Notes: generated by a model not told the origin, from the letters alone. DNA of 33,868 nucleotides from Beijerinckiaceae bacterium (GCA_027533425.1 JAPZUD010000009.1:1-33868), one strand, 5' to 3'. Shown: positions 17,820 through 26,330, numbered from the stretch's first letter. Numbers and translations: made by a program.

Positions 17820-17902
17820 TTTCCGTTTTTCCGCCTTTTCCGCTTGCAGGAGCCCCCCTCGCCTCCCATCTTCACGCGCAGGAAAGCAAGGGGAGGACAG
17901 GC

Positions 17903-18631
17903 GTGTTTCGCGGTTTCAGCGCATTGGCTCTGGCAGCGGCCATGGCGCCCTTTTTCTTCTTCGCGCTGATCACGCTCTGGGCCCTCGGCCTGACGGTCGT
18001 CACCTTCGGCCCGGTCATCTTTGCGTTCGTCGCCTGGATCCTGCTGTCCCGGGCGGCGCGCAAGCAAAGGGCCGAAGCACGGGCCGAGCCGGTCATCGAG
18101 GCCCGCGTCGTGCGCGAATCCGCGCCGGATTACCCGGCCGAGGCCTATAGCCCGCCGGCCCATTTCGACCTCCTGCTGGGGGCGAAACACGATATCGGCC
18201 GTATCCGCGGGGCCGCCGGCGCCATCCCCGATTCGGCGATTGCCCGGCAGTTCCGGGTGCTGGCTGACGTTGCCGATACCGTCCATGCCCGGCTGATGGC
18301 CGAGCCGGTCAAGCTCGGGCTGGCGCGCCGCTACTTTGCGTCCTACCTTCCCCGCGCCGCCGATCTGGCCGAGGGCTATCACCGGCTCCGCAAGGACCAG
18401 CCGGGCGACGAATCGCGCCGGGGCAAGCTGCTGGATGTGCTATACCGGCTGGAAAGCGCGATGAAGAAGGAAGAGGCAGGGCTCTCGGCCCCGGAAATGT
18501 CACGGATCGACGCCGATATCCGCATCCTCTCGGATGATCTCAAGGGCTATGACCCGGATTTCACCCGTGCGCCGGAACCGATCCTCAACCGGGTCGACGA
18601 GATTGTCCGCAGCGCCAGGCGGAAGGGCTGA
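17903..18631 (+). CDS. XpaC-like membrane-anchored protein
   Basis: This is a 242-residue protein with two hydrophobic segments at the N-terminus (about residues 7-27 and 31-50) and a helical cytoplasmic part. The segment from KHDIGRIRGAAGAI to ARRYFASYLPRAADLAEGYHRL resembles the XpaC (5-bromo-4-chloroindolyl phosphate hydrolysis) family, which often sits beside telA-type toxic anion resistance genes. The real biochemical function of the family is unclear. The start is a GTG at 17903 with GGGGAGGA 5 nt upstream. No telA neighbour is present; downstream it meets quiC tail to tail with no bases between the stop codons. Family assignment is by pattern and moderately sure. Confidence 0.65.
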   Translation: MFRGFSALALAAAMAPFFFFALITLWALGLTVVTFGPVIFAFVAWILLSRAARKQRAEARAEPVIEARVVRESAPDYPAEAYSPPAHFDLLLGAKHDIGRIRGAAGAIPDSAIARQFRVLADVADTVHARLMAEPVKLGLARRYFASYLPRAADLAEGYHRLRKDQPGDESRRGKLLDVLYRLESAMKKEEAGLSAPEMSRIDADIRILSDDLKGYDPDFTRAPEPILNRVDEIVRSARRKG

Positions 18632-20521
18632 TCACAGCGCCTCCTCGATGAAGACATCGGCCGGCCGCGCCGTCCGGGCCTGCGCGGCAAGCCGGATCGG
18701 CGCGTTGGCCGCACCATAGCCGGAATAGCCGCCGCCGCGCTGGACCAGCTCGAAGAAGAAGCCGCCATCCAGCGTCTCGGTATAGGCCTGCCAGAACTCG
18801 CCCTGCCCGTCCCGGTCATAGAGAATGTCGAGCGCCTTCAGTTCCTCGATCTCCGCATCGCTGAGGTCGGTGCGGGCGGCAAGATCTTCGTAGTAATTCT
18901 CCGGAATCGGCAGCATGGCGATGCCGGCCGCCCGGGCCGCGCGCACCGTCGCCTTCAGGTCGCGGCTCGCCAGCGCCACATGCTGCACGCCGGAGCCGAA
19001 GAAATCGGTCACGAAGCGGGAAGAGAGCGTCCGGTGGCTCTGCGATCCGTTCAGCACGAGCCGGAGCCCGCCGCTCTCGATCACCTGGCTCTGGACCACC
19101 CCGCCGGGGTCGATCACCGCCTGCGACGGCATTTTCCGCGCCTCGAACAGCGTGGAATAGAAGAGGAGCCAGGTCAGCATCTCCTCGTATTGCATCGATT
19201 GCGAGACATGGTCGACCGCGGAGAGGCCGATCCCCGCGCCGGCCGGCGCCTGCATCACGAAATCGGTTTCCGCCCAGCGGCTGAGTTCAGGGCCGCGATC
19301 GAGGAAGTAGAGCAGGCTGCCGCCAAGACCGCGCACGGCGGGAATATCGAGTTCGCCCGGACCCACCGGCCCGTTATGCGGGTCATCGAACAGCTTGCGC
19401 GCCCGGTCCACGGTAGCGCGGGCATCCGCTGTCTCCAGCGCGATCGCACAGACCGAGGTGCCATGCGTGATCTGGTAGGAATGCGCGAAGCCTTCCTTGT
19501 CGCTGTTCAGGACGATCCGGATCTCGCCCTGCGCGAACAGGGTCACCTCCTTCGAGCGATGCTGCCCGATCTCGGCGAAGCCGAGCATCGCCAGCAAGGC
19601 AGCGAATGCGGGCCGGTCCTGCTCGTGCACCGCGAATTCGAGGAACGCCACCCGCCCGACCGGCGCCGGCGGCGGCATCGGCACCGCACCGGGAATCGGG
19701 GAGCCGCGCCGGCGGCCGGCATCATCGAGCAGGCTGATCAGCGAGCGATGGCCATCCACCGCGACCGAGCGGGCCGAGCCGGCGCGGAACCGGTCATTGA
19801 AGATCTCGAGGCTGAGGAAACCGCCATAATTGGTGGCAGCCAGCGCATCCATGAAGCCGGCAAGGTCGAAATCGCCCTGCCCCGGCATGCAGCGCCAGTG
19901 CCGGCTCCAGGAGAGGTAATCCATCTGCAGTTTCGGGGCGTCGGCCAGTTGCACGAGAAAGATCCGGTCGCCCGGAATCGCCCGGATCGGGGAAAGGTCG
20001 AGATGACGCGACTGGATATGGAAGCTGTCGAGCACAAGGCCGACATTGTCGCGGCCGGCCCGCCGGACCACTTCCCAGGCATCGCGGTAATCATGGATCA
20101 GCGGCGCCCAGGCAAGGGCTTCATAGCCCACGCGCATGCCCCGTTTCGCGGCCCGCTCGCCCAGTTCGGCGAAATCGGCGGCAATCCGGTCAATGCCGCC
20201 CTGGGCCTCGGGCGAAACCGACGAGCAGACAAACAGCAGGTCGCTGCCGAGTTCCTGCAGCAGGTCGAATTTCCGCTCCGCCCGGTCAAAGGCCTTGGCG
20301 CGCCGGGCTTCCGGCAATCCTTCGAAATCGCGGAAGGGCTGGCAGGTGACGATGTCGAGGCCGAGATCCCCGCACATCTGCCGCACGTCGCGCGGGGTGC
20401 CCGGCCAGGCGATGAGATCGGTCTCGAAAATCTCGACCGCCTTGAACCGCGCGGCGGCGATCGCCTCCAGTTTTTCCGGCAAGGTTCCTGACACACAGAC
20501 GGTGGCAATCGAGGTCCGCAT
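18632..20521 (-). CDS. quiC: 3-dehydroshikimate dehydratase fused to HPPD-like domain (QuiC type)
   Basis: This 629-residue two-domain protein is predicted to convert 3-dehydroshikimate to protocatechuate. The N-terminal half (about 1-280) is a sugar-isomerase-like TIM barrel with metal ligands Glu134, Asp165, Gln191 and Glu239, plus His168 in DSFHIQSRH. The C-terminal half (about 290-629) is a pair of VOC modules like 4-hydroxyphenylpyruvate dioxygenase, with His438, His514 and Glu591 in the places of the iron triad. This layout matches the Pseudomonas QuiC1 type. The ATG at 20521 was chosen over an in-frame TTG at 20536, which overlaps the previous stop codon; GAGGACAGGG lies before the ATG. 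It is the last gene of the TRAP-dehydrogenase operon, 11 nt after the AroE-like gene. Confidence 0.88.
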   Translation of the reverse strand: MRTSIATVCVSGTLPEKLEAIAAARFKAVEIFETDLIAWPGTPRDVRQMCGDLGLDIVTCQPFRDFEGLPEARRAKAFDRAERKFDLLQELGSDLLFVCSSVSPEAQGGIDRIAADFAELGERAAKRGMRVGYEALAWAPLIHDYRDAWEVVRRAGRDNVGLVLDSFHIQSRHLDLSPIRAIPGDRIFLVQLADAPKLQMDYLSWSRHWRCMPGQGDFDLAGFMDALAATNYGGFLSLEIFNDRFRAGSARSVAVDGHRSLISLLDDAGRRRGSPIPGAVPMPPPAPVGRVAFLEFAVHEQDRPAFAALLAMLGFAEIGQHRSKEVTLFAQGEIRIVLNSDKEGFAHSYQITHGTSVCAIALETADARATVDRARKLFDDPHNGPVGPGELDIPAVRGLGGSLLYFLDRGPELSRWAETDFVMQAPAGAGIGLSAVDHVSQSMQYEEMLTWLLFYSTLFEARKMPSQAVIDPGGVVQSQVIESGGLRLVLNGSQSHRTLSSRFVTDFFGSGVQHVALASRDLKATVRAARAAGIAMLPIPENYYEDLAARTDLSDAEIEELKALDILYDRDGQGEFWQAYTETLDGGFFFELVQRGGGYSGYGAANAPIRLAAQARTARPADVFIEEAL

Positions 20522-20532
20522 CGTCCCTGTCC

Positions 20533-21366
20533 TCAATAGGTGATCGTCGCCAGCGCCCGCAATTCCTCGGCCGTGGCGCTGGGAAAGCCGAAAAAGTCGA
20601 GATAGGCGGGGATCTGCTCGAACAGCATGTCGATTCCCACCTGAATCGGGCAGCCGCGCGCCCGGGCCGCCTCGAGCAACGGCGTCATCTCGGTTTTCAT
20701 GACCACCTCGCCGACCATGGTGCCCGGCGCGATCCGCGTCACATCCATCGGCAGCGGGTCCCCGGCCTTCATGCCGAGCGGCGTCGCATTGATCACGATA
20801 TCGCAGCCCGAAGGATCATTGCGCCCGGTTTCGAGCCGGATGGCGGGGTAATGGGCCCGGATCCGGCCCGCGAGCCGGTCGGACATGCCGATGTCAAGGT
20901 CATGGAGCCGCAACAAGGCCGGTCCTCGCCGCGCGAGCGCCGCCGCGATGGCAGACCCCACGCCACCATTGCCCGTGATGAAGATCGTCGCGCCGGCAAT
21001 CGCCCGGTTCTTCCGTTCAAGACCGCGCGCAAAACCCTCGCCGTCAAACATGTCGCCCGCGAGCCGGCCATCCTCCAGCCGCTTCACCGCGTTGCAGGCA
21101 CCGGCAACCTGCGCCGTCGTGGAGAGCGTATCGACGAGATCCAGCGTCACAACCTTGTGCGGCATGGTGATCAGCGCGCCGGCGATATTGGTCAGCGAGA
21201 ACAGCGCCGGCAGGAAAGCCGGATAGGCCTCGGCCGTGCAGCCCATCGGCACGACCACGCAATCGATCCCCCGCGCTGCGAAGAACGGGTTGTAGATCAT
21301 CGGCGCCTTGAAGCTCTCGGTCGGGTAGCCGACATGGCCGATCACGCGTGTATGCCCGGTAATCAT
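20533..21366 (-). CDS. AroE-like shikimate/quinate dehydrogenase paralogue
   Basis: This 277-residue NAD(P)-dependent dehydrogenase is of the shikimate dehydrogenase fold. The catalytic pair is Lys71 (ITMPHK) and Asp108 (FDGEGF), with Asn92 (CNAVK). The nucleotide loop is TGNGGVGSA (131-139) and INATPLGM (192-199) is also typical. The N-terminal substrate loop reads GYPTESFKAP; the two serines that hold the shikimate carboxylate in AroE are Phe and Ala here. It therefore looks like a catabolic or AroE-like subfamily rather than the biosynthetic enzyme. The start overlaps the stop of the Gfo/Idh gene (ATGA), so the genes are coupled. Likely oxidises quinate, shikimate or a relative; the substrate is not settled. 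Confidence 0.8.
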   Translation of the reverse strand: MITGHTRVIGHVGYPTESFKAPMIYNPFFAARGIDCVVVPMGCTAEAYPAFLPALFSLTNIAGALITMPHKVVTLDLVDTLSTTAQVAGACNAVKRLEDGRLAGDMFDGEGFARGLERKNRAIAGATIFITGNGGVGSAIAAALARRGPALLRLHDLDIGMSDRLAGRIRAHYPAIRLETGRNDPSGCDIVINATPLGMKAGDPLPMDVTRIAPGTMVGEVVMKTEMTPLLEAARARGCPIQVGIDMLFEQIPAYLDFFGFPSATAEELRALATITY

Positions 21367-22415
21367 GCGCCGGCTCCCTCGTCGAGGCGCACGGCCTCCC
21401 CGCTTGCCGCCGCCCGCCGGACAGCATCGATGACGGCCATGGTCCGCATGCCTTCGAGCCCGGGCACGAGCGGCTCCTCCTCGCCCCGGATGACCCGGAC
21501 GAATTGCCGGATCTGCAGGGGAAGCGGATCGGCCGGCGGCGCGATATGCTGTTCGGCGACCAGCGGCTCCCACCAGCCGCGCCGGCCTTCGTTGCGCCAG
21601 AGTTCGAGCCGGGGAATGGCCAGCGATGCCTCGGTGCCGCCGATGAAATAGCAATTCTGCCCGGCCGGCGGATAGGCGGGGTTTTCGGCTGCACTCTGTT
21701 CCCAGCTCCAGGGCGCAGTGATCGTGTCCGAAATGTTCACCGTGCCGAGCGCCCCCGAGGCAAAACGCAGCAGCACCACGCTGGTCTCGTCCACCGGGAA
21801 GCCGCGCACCGCATTGTTCTGGATCGCCCGCACCTCGGTGATCTCACCGCAGAGATGGCGCAGGAGGTCGATGTCATGGCTGAGATTGATCAGAACCGGC
21901 CCCGCCCCGGGTTGCCGGCGCCAGTCAACCTCGAAATAGGAATCCGGCTTCAGCAGCCAGAAGAAGCCATGCACGCTGACAATCCGCCCGAGGCGCCCCG
22001 CCTCGATCATCGCCTTGGCCCGCGCGATCAGCGGGTTATGTCGCCGGTGATGCCCGGTCAGCAGCGGAATGCCGGCCTTCGCCGCTGCCGCGACCAGCTG
22101 CCGCGCGCCGTCGAGATCAGCCGCCAGCGGCTTCTCGACCAGCACGGGAAGGCCGGCATCGATGGCGAGCAGGCCGTGCTCGACATGGAGCGCGTTCGGC
22201 GTCGCCACCAGCACGCCCTGTGGTTTGCCGGCCGCAAGCATGGCTTCCGGCGTCGGATACCAGGCGACGCCCTTCGCGGCGGCAAGGATCCGGCCTTCTT
22301 CGGATGGATCGACGATGCTGTGCAGCCGGGCTGCCGGCTCGGCGAGGATCAGCTCGGCATGGCGCCGGCCGATCAACCCTGCACCGAGCAGGGAAATGGC
22401 AACAGGAACGGTCAT
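21363..22415 (-). CDS. Gfo/Idh/MocA-family oxidoreductase
   Basis: This 350-residue NAD(P)-dependent dehydrogenase has an N-terminal Rossmann fold with GAGLIG (11-16), EKP (94-96, the family lysine) and an alpha/beta C-terminal domain. The NLSHDIDLLRHL segment (177-188) supplies the usual catalytic-region His and Asp. Family members oxidise sugars, inositols and related cyclic polyols. In this operon it may act on a quinate- or shikimate-type ring alcohol, working with the AroE-like enzyme it is translationally coupled to. The ATG at 22415 was chosen because the Rossmann motif begins right after it; the upstream ribosome binding site (AAGG) is weak. The exact substrate cannot be read from sequence. 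Confidence 0.85.
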   Translation of the reverse strand: MTVPVAISLLGAGLIGRRHAELILAEPAARLHSIVDPSEEGRILAAAKGVAWYPTPEAMLAAGKPQGVLVATPNALHVEHGLLAIDAGLPVLVEKPLAADLDGARQLVAAAAKAGIPLLTGHHRRHNPLIARAKAMIEAGRLGRIVSVHGFFWLLKPDSYFEVDWRRQPGAGPVLINLSHDIDLLRHLCGEITEVRAIQNNAVRGFPVDETSVVLLRFASGALGTVNISDTITAPWSWEQSAAENPAYPPAGQNCYFIGGTEASLAIPRLELWRNEGRRGWWEPLVAEQHIAPPADPLPLQIRQFVRVIRGEEEPLVPGLEGMRTMAVIDAVRRAAASGEAVRLDEGAGA

Positions 22416-22459
22416 GGTTGGCCGCCTTGCACGGAGAATAAGCCGCTCATCCCGCCCCC

Positions 22460-23764
22460 TCAGCGCATCGCCGGAACGTAGCCGAACATTTTCGGCAGCC
22501 AGAGCACCGTATCCGGCACGAGGATCATCAGCAGCAGCGATGCGACCAGCACGCCGACCCAGGGCCAGATATACCGGATGAGCACTTTCATCGGGATGCC
22601 GGTAATGGCGTTCAGCACGAAAAGCAGGACGCCATAGGGCGGCGTGATCAGCCCGATCATGCAATTGACCACGGCCACGATGCCGAAATGCACGAGATCG
22701 ATCCCGAGCGCCTTCACCGTGGGAATGAAGACCGGGATGATGACGAGGATGATCGTCGAGGCATCGAGCAGGCAGCCGAGCACCAGGAAGAGCAGGTTGA
22801 GCAGCAGCAGGAAGACGATGGGCGAGATCTCGACACCCTTCATCAGCTGCTGGACTTGTGCCGGAATATTCTCGGTCGCGACAATGTAGTTGAAGATCAG
22901 CGCCGAACCGATGATCAGCCCGACCGAAGCCGAGGATTTCACGCTGTCATGCATGACAGAGCGGATATTGCTGAAACTCAGCGCCCGATAGAAGAACACG
23001 GCCACGAGGAAGGCATAGGCGGCGGCGATTGCGGCCGCCTCGGTCGGGGTGGTTGCCCCGCCATAGATGCCGGCCAGCAGGATGATCGGCATCAGCAGGG
23101 CCGGGAACGCCTTGAACGTGACCGAGGGGATTTCGCGCAGCGGCACCGGCTCTTCCAGCGGCACGTTCATGCGATGCGCCATATAGGTGTTGAGCATCAT
23201 CATCGCCGCGCACATGATCAGCCCGGGCACGACGCCGCCGAGGAAGAGATAGCCGATCGAGGCATCCGAAACGATCGAATAGAGAACAAGCGGGATCGAG
23301 GGCGGAATGATCGGACCCACCACCGCCGTCGCCGCGGTGATCGCCGCCGCATAGCCAAGCGGGTAGCGGTTGTTCTTGATCATCATGTCGATGGACATCT
23401 TGCCCATGCCGACAACATCAGCCACGGCCGACCCGGACATGCCGGCAAAGACGAGGCTGTTCAGCACGTTGACATGGCCCATCCCGCCCTTGAGGCGGCC
23501 GACAATCGCCAGGCAGAACGTGTTGAGCCGGTCCGAGATCGTGCCGGCATTCATGAAATTCGCCGCGACGATGAAGAGCGGGATCGCCAGGATGACGAAG
23601 CTGTCATAAAGGCCCTGGATGATCTGCTCCGCAGCAAGGCCCATATCCTGGCCCTTCACCGCCAGATAGACGATGGCGGAAATGATCATCGACAGCGGGA
23701 TCGACGCCCCGATCGTGGCCATGGTGAACAGCACCATGAGGCAGGAGAACAGCGCGAGACTCAT
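22460..23764 (-). CDS. dctM: TRAP transporter large permease (DctM)
   Basis: This 434-residue membrane protein has about 12 hydrophobic segments and is the Na+-coupled translocation subunit of a TRAP transporter. Typical family stretches are seen: ILAIPLFIVAANFMNAG, VFAGMSGSAVADVVGMG, VVGPIIPPSIPLVLYSIV, GGATTPTEAAA, and near the end NCMIGLITPPYGVLLFVL. The ATG at 23764 overlaps the dctQ stop by 4 nt (ATGA), so the two permease subunits are made together. It lies 44 bp ahead of the Gfo/Idh gene. The substrate is probably the acid metabolised by the downstream enzymes. Confidence 0.95.
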   Translation of the reverse strand: MSLALFSCLMVLFTMATIGASIPLSMIISAIVYLAVKGQDMGLAAEQIIQGLYDSFVILAIPLFIVAANFMNAGTISDRLNTFCLAIVGRLKGGMGHVNVLNSLVFAGMSGSAVADVVGMGKMSIDMMIKNNRYPLGYAAAITAATAVVGPIIPPSIPLVLYSIVSDASIGYLFLGGVVPGLIMCAAMMMLNTYMAHRMNVPLEEPVPLREIPSVTFKAFPALLMPIILLAGIYGGATTPTEAAAIAAAYAFLVAVFFYRALSFSNIRSVMHDSVKSSASVGLIIGSALIFNYIVATENIPAQVQQLMKGVEISPIVFLLLLNLLFLVLGCLLDASTIILVIIPVFIPTVKALGIDLVHFGIVAVVNCMIGLITPPYGVLLFVLNAITGIPMKVLIRYIWPWVGVLVASLLLMILVPDTVLWLPKMFGYVPAMR

Positions 23765-24276
23765 TGGACGTGATACCCATCCTGGATTTCGCGGCGGTCG
23801 AGCTCATCCGGATCGGCGCCCCGTGCGACCAGGTAGGCCCGCCAGAAAGAGCGGATCACGAGCATGACAGCGAACACGGCATAGATGCTGAAGACGATGT
23901 CGAGCCGGATGCCGATCACCGCGCTGCGCTTGATCTGGTAGAAGGTGATGTAGCTCCACGTGGCCGGCAGTGCGGCCAGCATGCCGCCGCCGATGGCGAT
24001 GGCCGAGATGATGGCGAAGGCCCGGCGCATGTTGCGACCGACGGCGATGTAGAGCACGTCGAACCGGACATGGTCCTTCTCCTGAAGGACAAAGGCGCCG
24101 CCCCAGAAGACAACCCACAGCCAGAGGGTCAGGCACGCTTCCAGAGTCCAGAGGGCCGGCGCATTGAACACATAGCGCGCCGCAATCTGGATCAGGAAGA
24201 CGATGAAGAGCGCGCCCAGCATGAGGGCGGCAATGTCGAGCGCCAGGATCCGCGCCCGATGGATCAGCGAGAGCAT
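23761..24276 (-). CDS. dctQ: TRAP transporter small permease (DctQ)
   Basis: This 171-residue protein has four predicted membrane segments and is the small subunit that pairs with DctM. The family pattern is present: IAARYVFNAPALWTLEACLTLWLWVVFWGGAF followed by the charged HVRFDVLY loop. The N-terminal segment (about 12-35) and the C-terminal one (about 126-146) flank it. It starts at the ATG at 24276, 63 bp after dctP with a hairpin in between, and overlaps dctM by 4 nt. The C-terminal tail is cytoplasmic and charged. Confidence 0.93.
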   Translation of the reverse strand: MLSLIHRARILALDIAALMLGALFIVFLIQIAARYVFNAPALWTLEACLTLWLWVVFWGGAFVLQEKDHVRFDVLYIAVGRNMRRAFAIISAIAIGGGMLAALPATWSYITFYQIKRSAVIGIRLDIVFSIYAVFAVMLVIRSFWRAYLVARGADPDELDRREIQDGYHVQ

Positions 24277-24305
24277 CGCCCCACCCCCCGGCAGGAGAGA
24301 AAGAA

Positions 24306-24334
24306 ACGCCGCCTGCGGTGAAGGCAGGCGGCGT
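24306..24334 (-). terminator. Attenuator hairpin between dctP and dctQ
   Basis: A perfect 11-bp stem (24306-24316 with 24324-24334, 7-nt loop) is followed on the minus strand by TTTCTTTCTC, six nucleotides after the dctP stop. Such hairpins after a binding-protein gene commonly end or stabilise the upstream message, so more binding protein is made than permease. Partial termination is inferred. Confidence 0.75.
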
Positions 24335-24339
24335 CCGGA

Positions 24340-25332
24340 TTACTTCACGGCGTTGATCTTATCGACCATGCCCGCCGGCCAGTCCTTGGCAAACTTCGAG
24401 GCGAGATAATCCGCCTGGACTTTCTTGCGGAAGGCCTCGACATCCGGCGTGTAGACCTTCAGGCCCTTTTCCTTGAAGAAGCCTTCGAGTTCCGCTTCCA
24501 GCGCCAGCTGCTTCTTGCGGCCCGATTCAGCCGCATCATCCGCTGCCTTCTGCATCACGGCCTGCTGCTGCGGCGTCAGCCTGTCCCAGACCTTCTTCGA
24601 GATGGCGAGGTAGTTCTGGTCCACCAGATGGCTGGTCAGCACGATCTGCTTGGTGACTTCGAAGAACTTCGAATCGCGGACGGTCGGGAGCGGGTTGTCC
24701 TGTCCGTCGATCGCGCCGGTCTGCAGCGCCGTGTAGATCTCGGTGAAGGCCAGCGGCAGCGGGTTCGCGCCGAGAGCGGTGCCGAGGAACAGCCAGGCTT
24801 CCGTGCCCGGCATGCGCAGCTTGACGCCCGCGAGATCGGCCGGCGTCTTGATTTCCTTGTCGATGCGCAGGTTCACCTGGCGGCGGCCGAGATACATCAC
24901 CGTCAGCAGCTTCACGCCGAGCTTGTCTTCGGTCTGCTTCTTGAGATCGTTCATCAGCGGGTCGGCAAAGACCTTCTTCTGATGATCAGCATCGCGCAGC
25001 AGGTAGCCGGCGGTGAAAATCGACCAGCCCGGAATCAGCGTCGCCAGTTCCTGCGGCGAGGTGATCGACATGTCGAGATTGCCGCGGGCAATGGCCTCGA
25101 GCTCCGTGCCCTGCTTGAACAGCGTGGCATTCCAGTGCGGCTGGAACGAGGCGAAATCCTTCACAGCCGGGCCGAAAATCTCGGTGAGGGCGACGGCACG
25201 CTGGTCGGTCGGCGTCGCCGGGGACGACAGCGTCAGCTTGATGCCCTGCGCCGAGGCGGCCGTGGCGGTCAGCCCGAGGGCAACGGCGCTCGCGGCGCCG
25301 AGGAAAATACGACGATTGAAGATGGTGCTCAC
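24340..25332 (-). CDS. dctP: TRAP transporter substrate-binding protein (DctP)
   Basis: This 330-residue periplasmic solute receptor has a signal sequence at residues 1-28 ending ATAASA. The N-terminal NRRIFLG resembles a twin-arginine motif, so Tat export is possible. The family core is present, with Arg173 in GVKLRMPGTEAW (the conserved carboxylate-binding arginine) and AFTEIYTALQTGAIDGQDNPL after it. The arginine points to an organic acid ligand, which agrees with a quinate- or shikimate-type substrate. It is the first gene of the six-gene operon and is divergent from tetR. The hairpin just downstream probably raises its level relative to the permease. Confidence 0.95.
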   Translation of the reverse strand: MSTIFNRRIFLGAASAVALGLTATAASAQGIKLTLSSPATPTDQRAVALTEIFGPAVKDFASFQPHWNATLFKQGTELEAIARGNLDMSITSPQELATLIPGWSIFTAGYLLRDADHQKKVFADPLMNDLKKQTEDKLGVKLLTVMYLGRRQVNLRIDKEIKTPADLAGVKLRMPGTEAWLFLGTALGANPLPLAFTEIYTALQTGAIDGQDNPLPTVRDSKFFEVTKQIVLTSHLVDQNYLAISKKVWDRLTPQQQAVMQKAADDAAESGRKKQLALEAELEGFFKEKGLKVYTPDVEAFRKKVQADYLASKFAKDWPAGMVDKINAVK

Positions 25333-25516
25333 GATGTCCTCCCTATGAGCGGTTGTGTCCGCAGACGTTTCCGACGTTCTTTACCGTGTCCGGTCTCCGG
25401 AACGATTGCGCCTATGCAGGCACGGTTTCATGCGTCGATGCAAGCCGTATGCAGCATGCCCGGCGATTTTCCGCGCCCTGTTCTATCCGTCATCGCCAGT
25501 AATGAACCATTCGGTT

Positions 25517-25536
25517 AAAACTGGCAAGCCTGTTTT
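25517..25536. promoter_or_regulatory. Candidate TetR operator between dctP and tetR
   Basis: A 20-bp imperfect palindrome, AAAAC-T-GGC-AA-GCC-T-GTTTT, matches its own complement at 16 of 20 positions. It is the best inverted repeat seen in the 266-bp divergent spacer (25333-25598). A TTGCCA -35-like box for the dctP direction (25522-25527) lies inside it, with a weak -10 17 nt further on. Repressor binding there would block the operon; this is inferred from position and symmetry. Confidence 0.5.
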
Positions 25537-25598
25537 GTACGAACTGGTGGGTTTACATCAGCAGCCAAAGCGATACGCTCCAGCGCAAGGACAAGACG

Positions 25599-26306
25599 AT
25601 GGCACGCCCGCAGCCGATCCCGGAGGAAACCGCCCGCCCGACGCCGCAGCGCCGGAACCCGGATGGCGTCCGGAAGGACATCCTCGCCGCCGCCTGGGAG
25701 GAATTCGTCGAGAAGGGTCTCAGCGGGGCCCGCGTCGACGAGATCGCCGCCCGCACGGCCACCTCCAAGCGGATGATCTATTACTATTTCGGCGACAAGG
25801 AGGGGCTCTATCTCGCCGTCCTCGAGGATGTGTATAGCGGCATGCGCGCCGCCGAAACCGCGATCGACCCGGTCGCGATGGGCCCGGTCGCGGCCCTCGC
25901 CCGGCTGACCGGCCTGACCTTCGACTATCATGCTGCAAATCCCGGTTTCGTCCGGATGGTCATGATCGAAAACATCCACCACGGCCGGCACCTCGCCCGT
26001 TCCAAGGCTATCGCCGCGCTCAACCTGTCGGCCATCTCGACCATCCGGGCGATCTATGCGCTGGGGCTCACAGAAGGATTGTTCCGGCCGGGGCTCGACC
26101 CGCTCGACATCCATATCACCATCTCGGCGCCGGCCTTTTACAACGTGTCGAACCGCGCCTCGATCCGGCAGGTCTTCGGCCATGACATGGGCGAGCCGGA
26201 CGCGTTGGCCCGCCGGCGGCGCAGCGTCGTCGAGGCCGTTCTCCGATTCGTGCTCGCCGATCCGGCCGCGCTGCCGGATCTGCCCGAGATCATCGCCGCA
26301 GCCTGA
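25599..26306 (+). CDS. TetR-family transcriptional regulator
   Basis: This is a 235-residue regulator with an N-terminal helix-turn-helix at about residues 41-64 (LSGARVDEIAARTATSKRMIYYYF, preceded by KDILAAAWEEFVEKG). A larger ligand-binding and dimer domain follows. It is divergent from the dctP operon and is followed 24 bp later by the BKACE gene in the same direction, so it is the natural candidate to control both. The ligand is unknown; the transported aromatic precursor or a product such as protocatechuate is a guess. The ATG at 25599 has AAGGA about 10 nt upstream and gives a Pro-rich, charged extension before the HTH. Confidence 0.92.
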   Translation: MARPQPIPEETARPTPQRRNPDGVRKDILAAAWEEFVEKGLSGARVDEIAARTATSKRMIYYYFGDKEGLYLAVLEDVYSGMRAAETAIDPVAMGPVAALARLTGLTFDYHAANPGFVRMVMIENIHHGRHLARSKAIAALNLSAISTIRAIYALGLTEGLFRPGLDPLDIHITISAPAFYNVSNRASIRQVFGHDMGEPDALARRRRSVVEAVLRFVLADPAALPDLPEIIAAA

Positions 26307-26330
26307 CCCTTCGATTGAGGTTCCGCCACG

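Noticed and set aside
17889-17898. AGGGGAGGA near secE as the other attachment copy of the tRNA 3' end
   Set aside because: Only about nine bases match, and they are the ribosome binding site of the gene at 17903. No longer match to the tRNA end was seen near secE.
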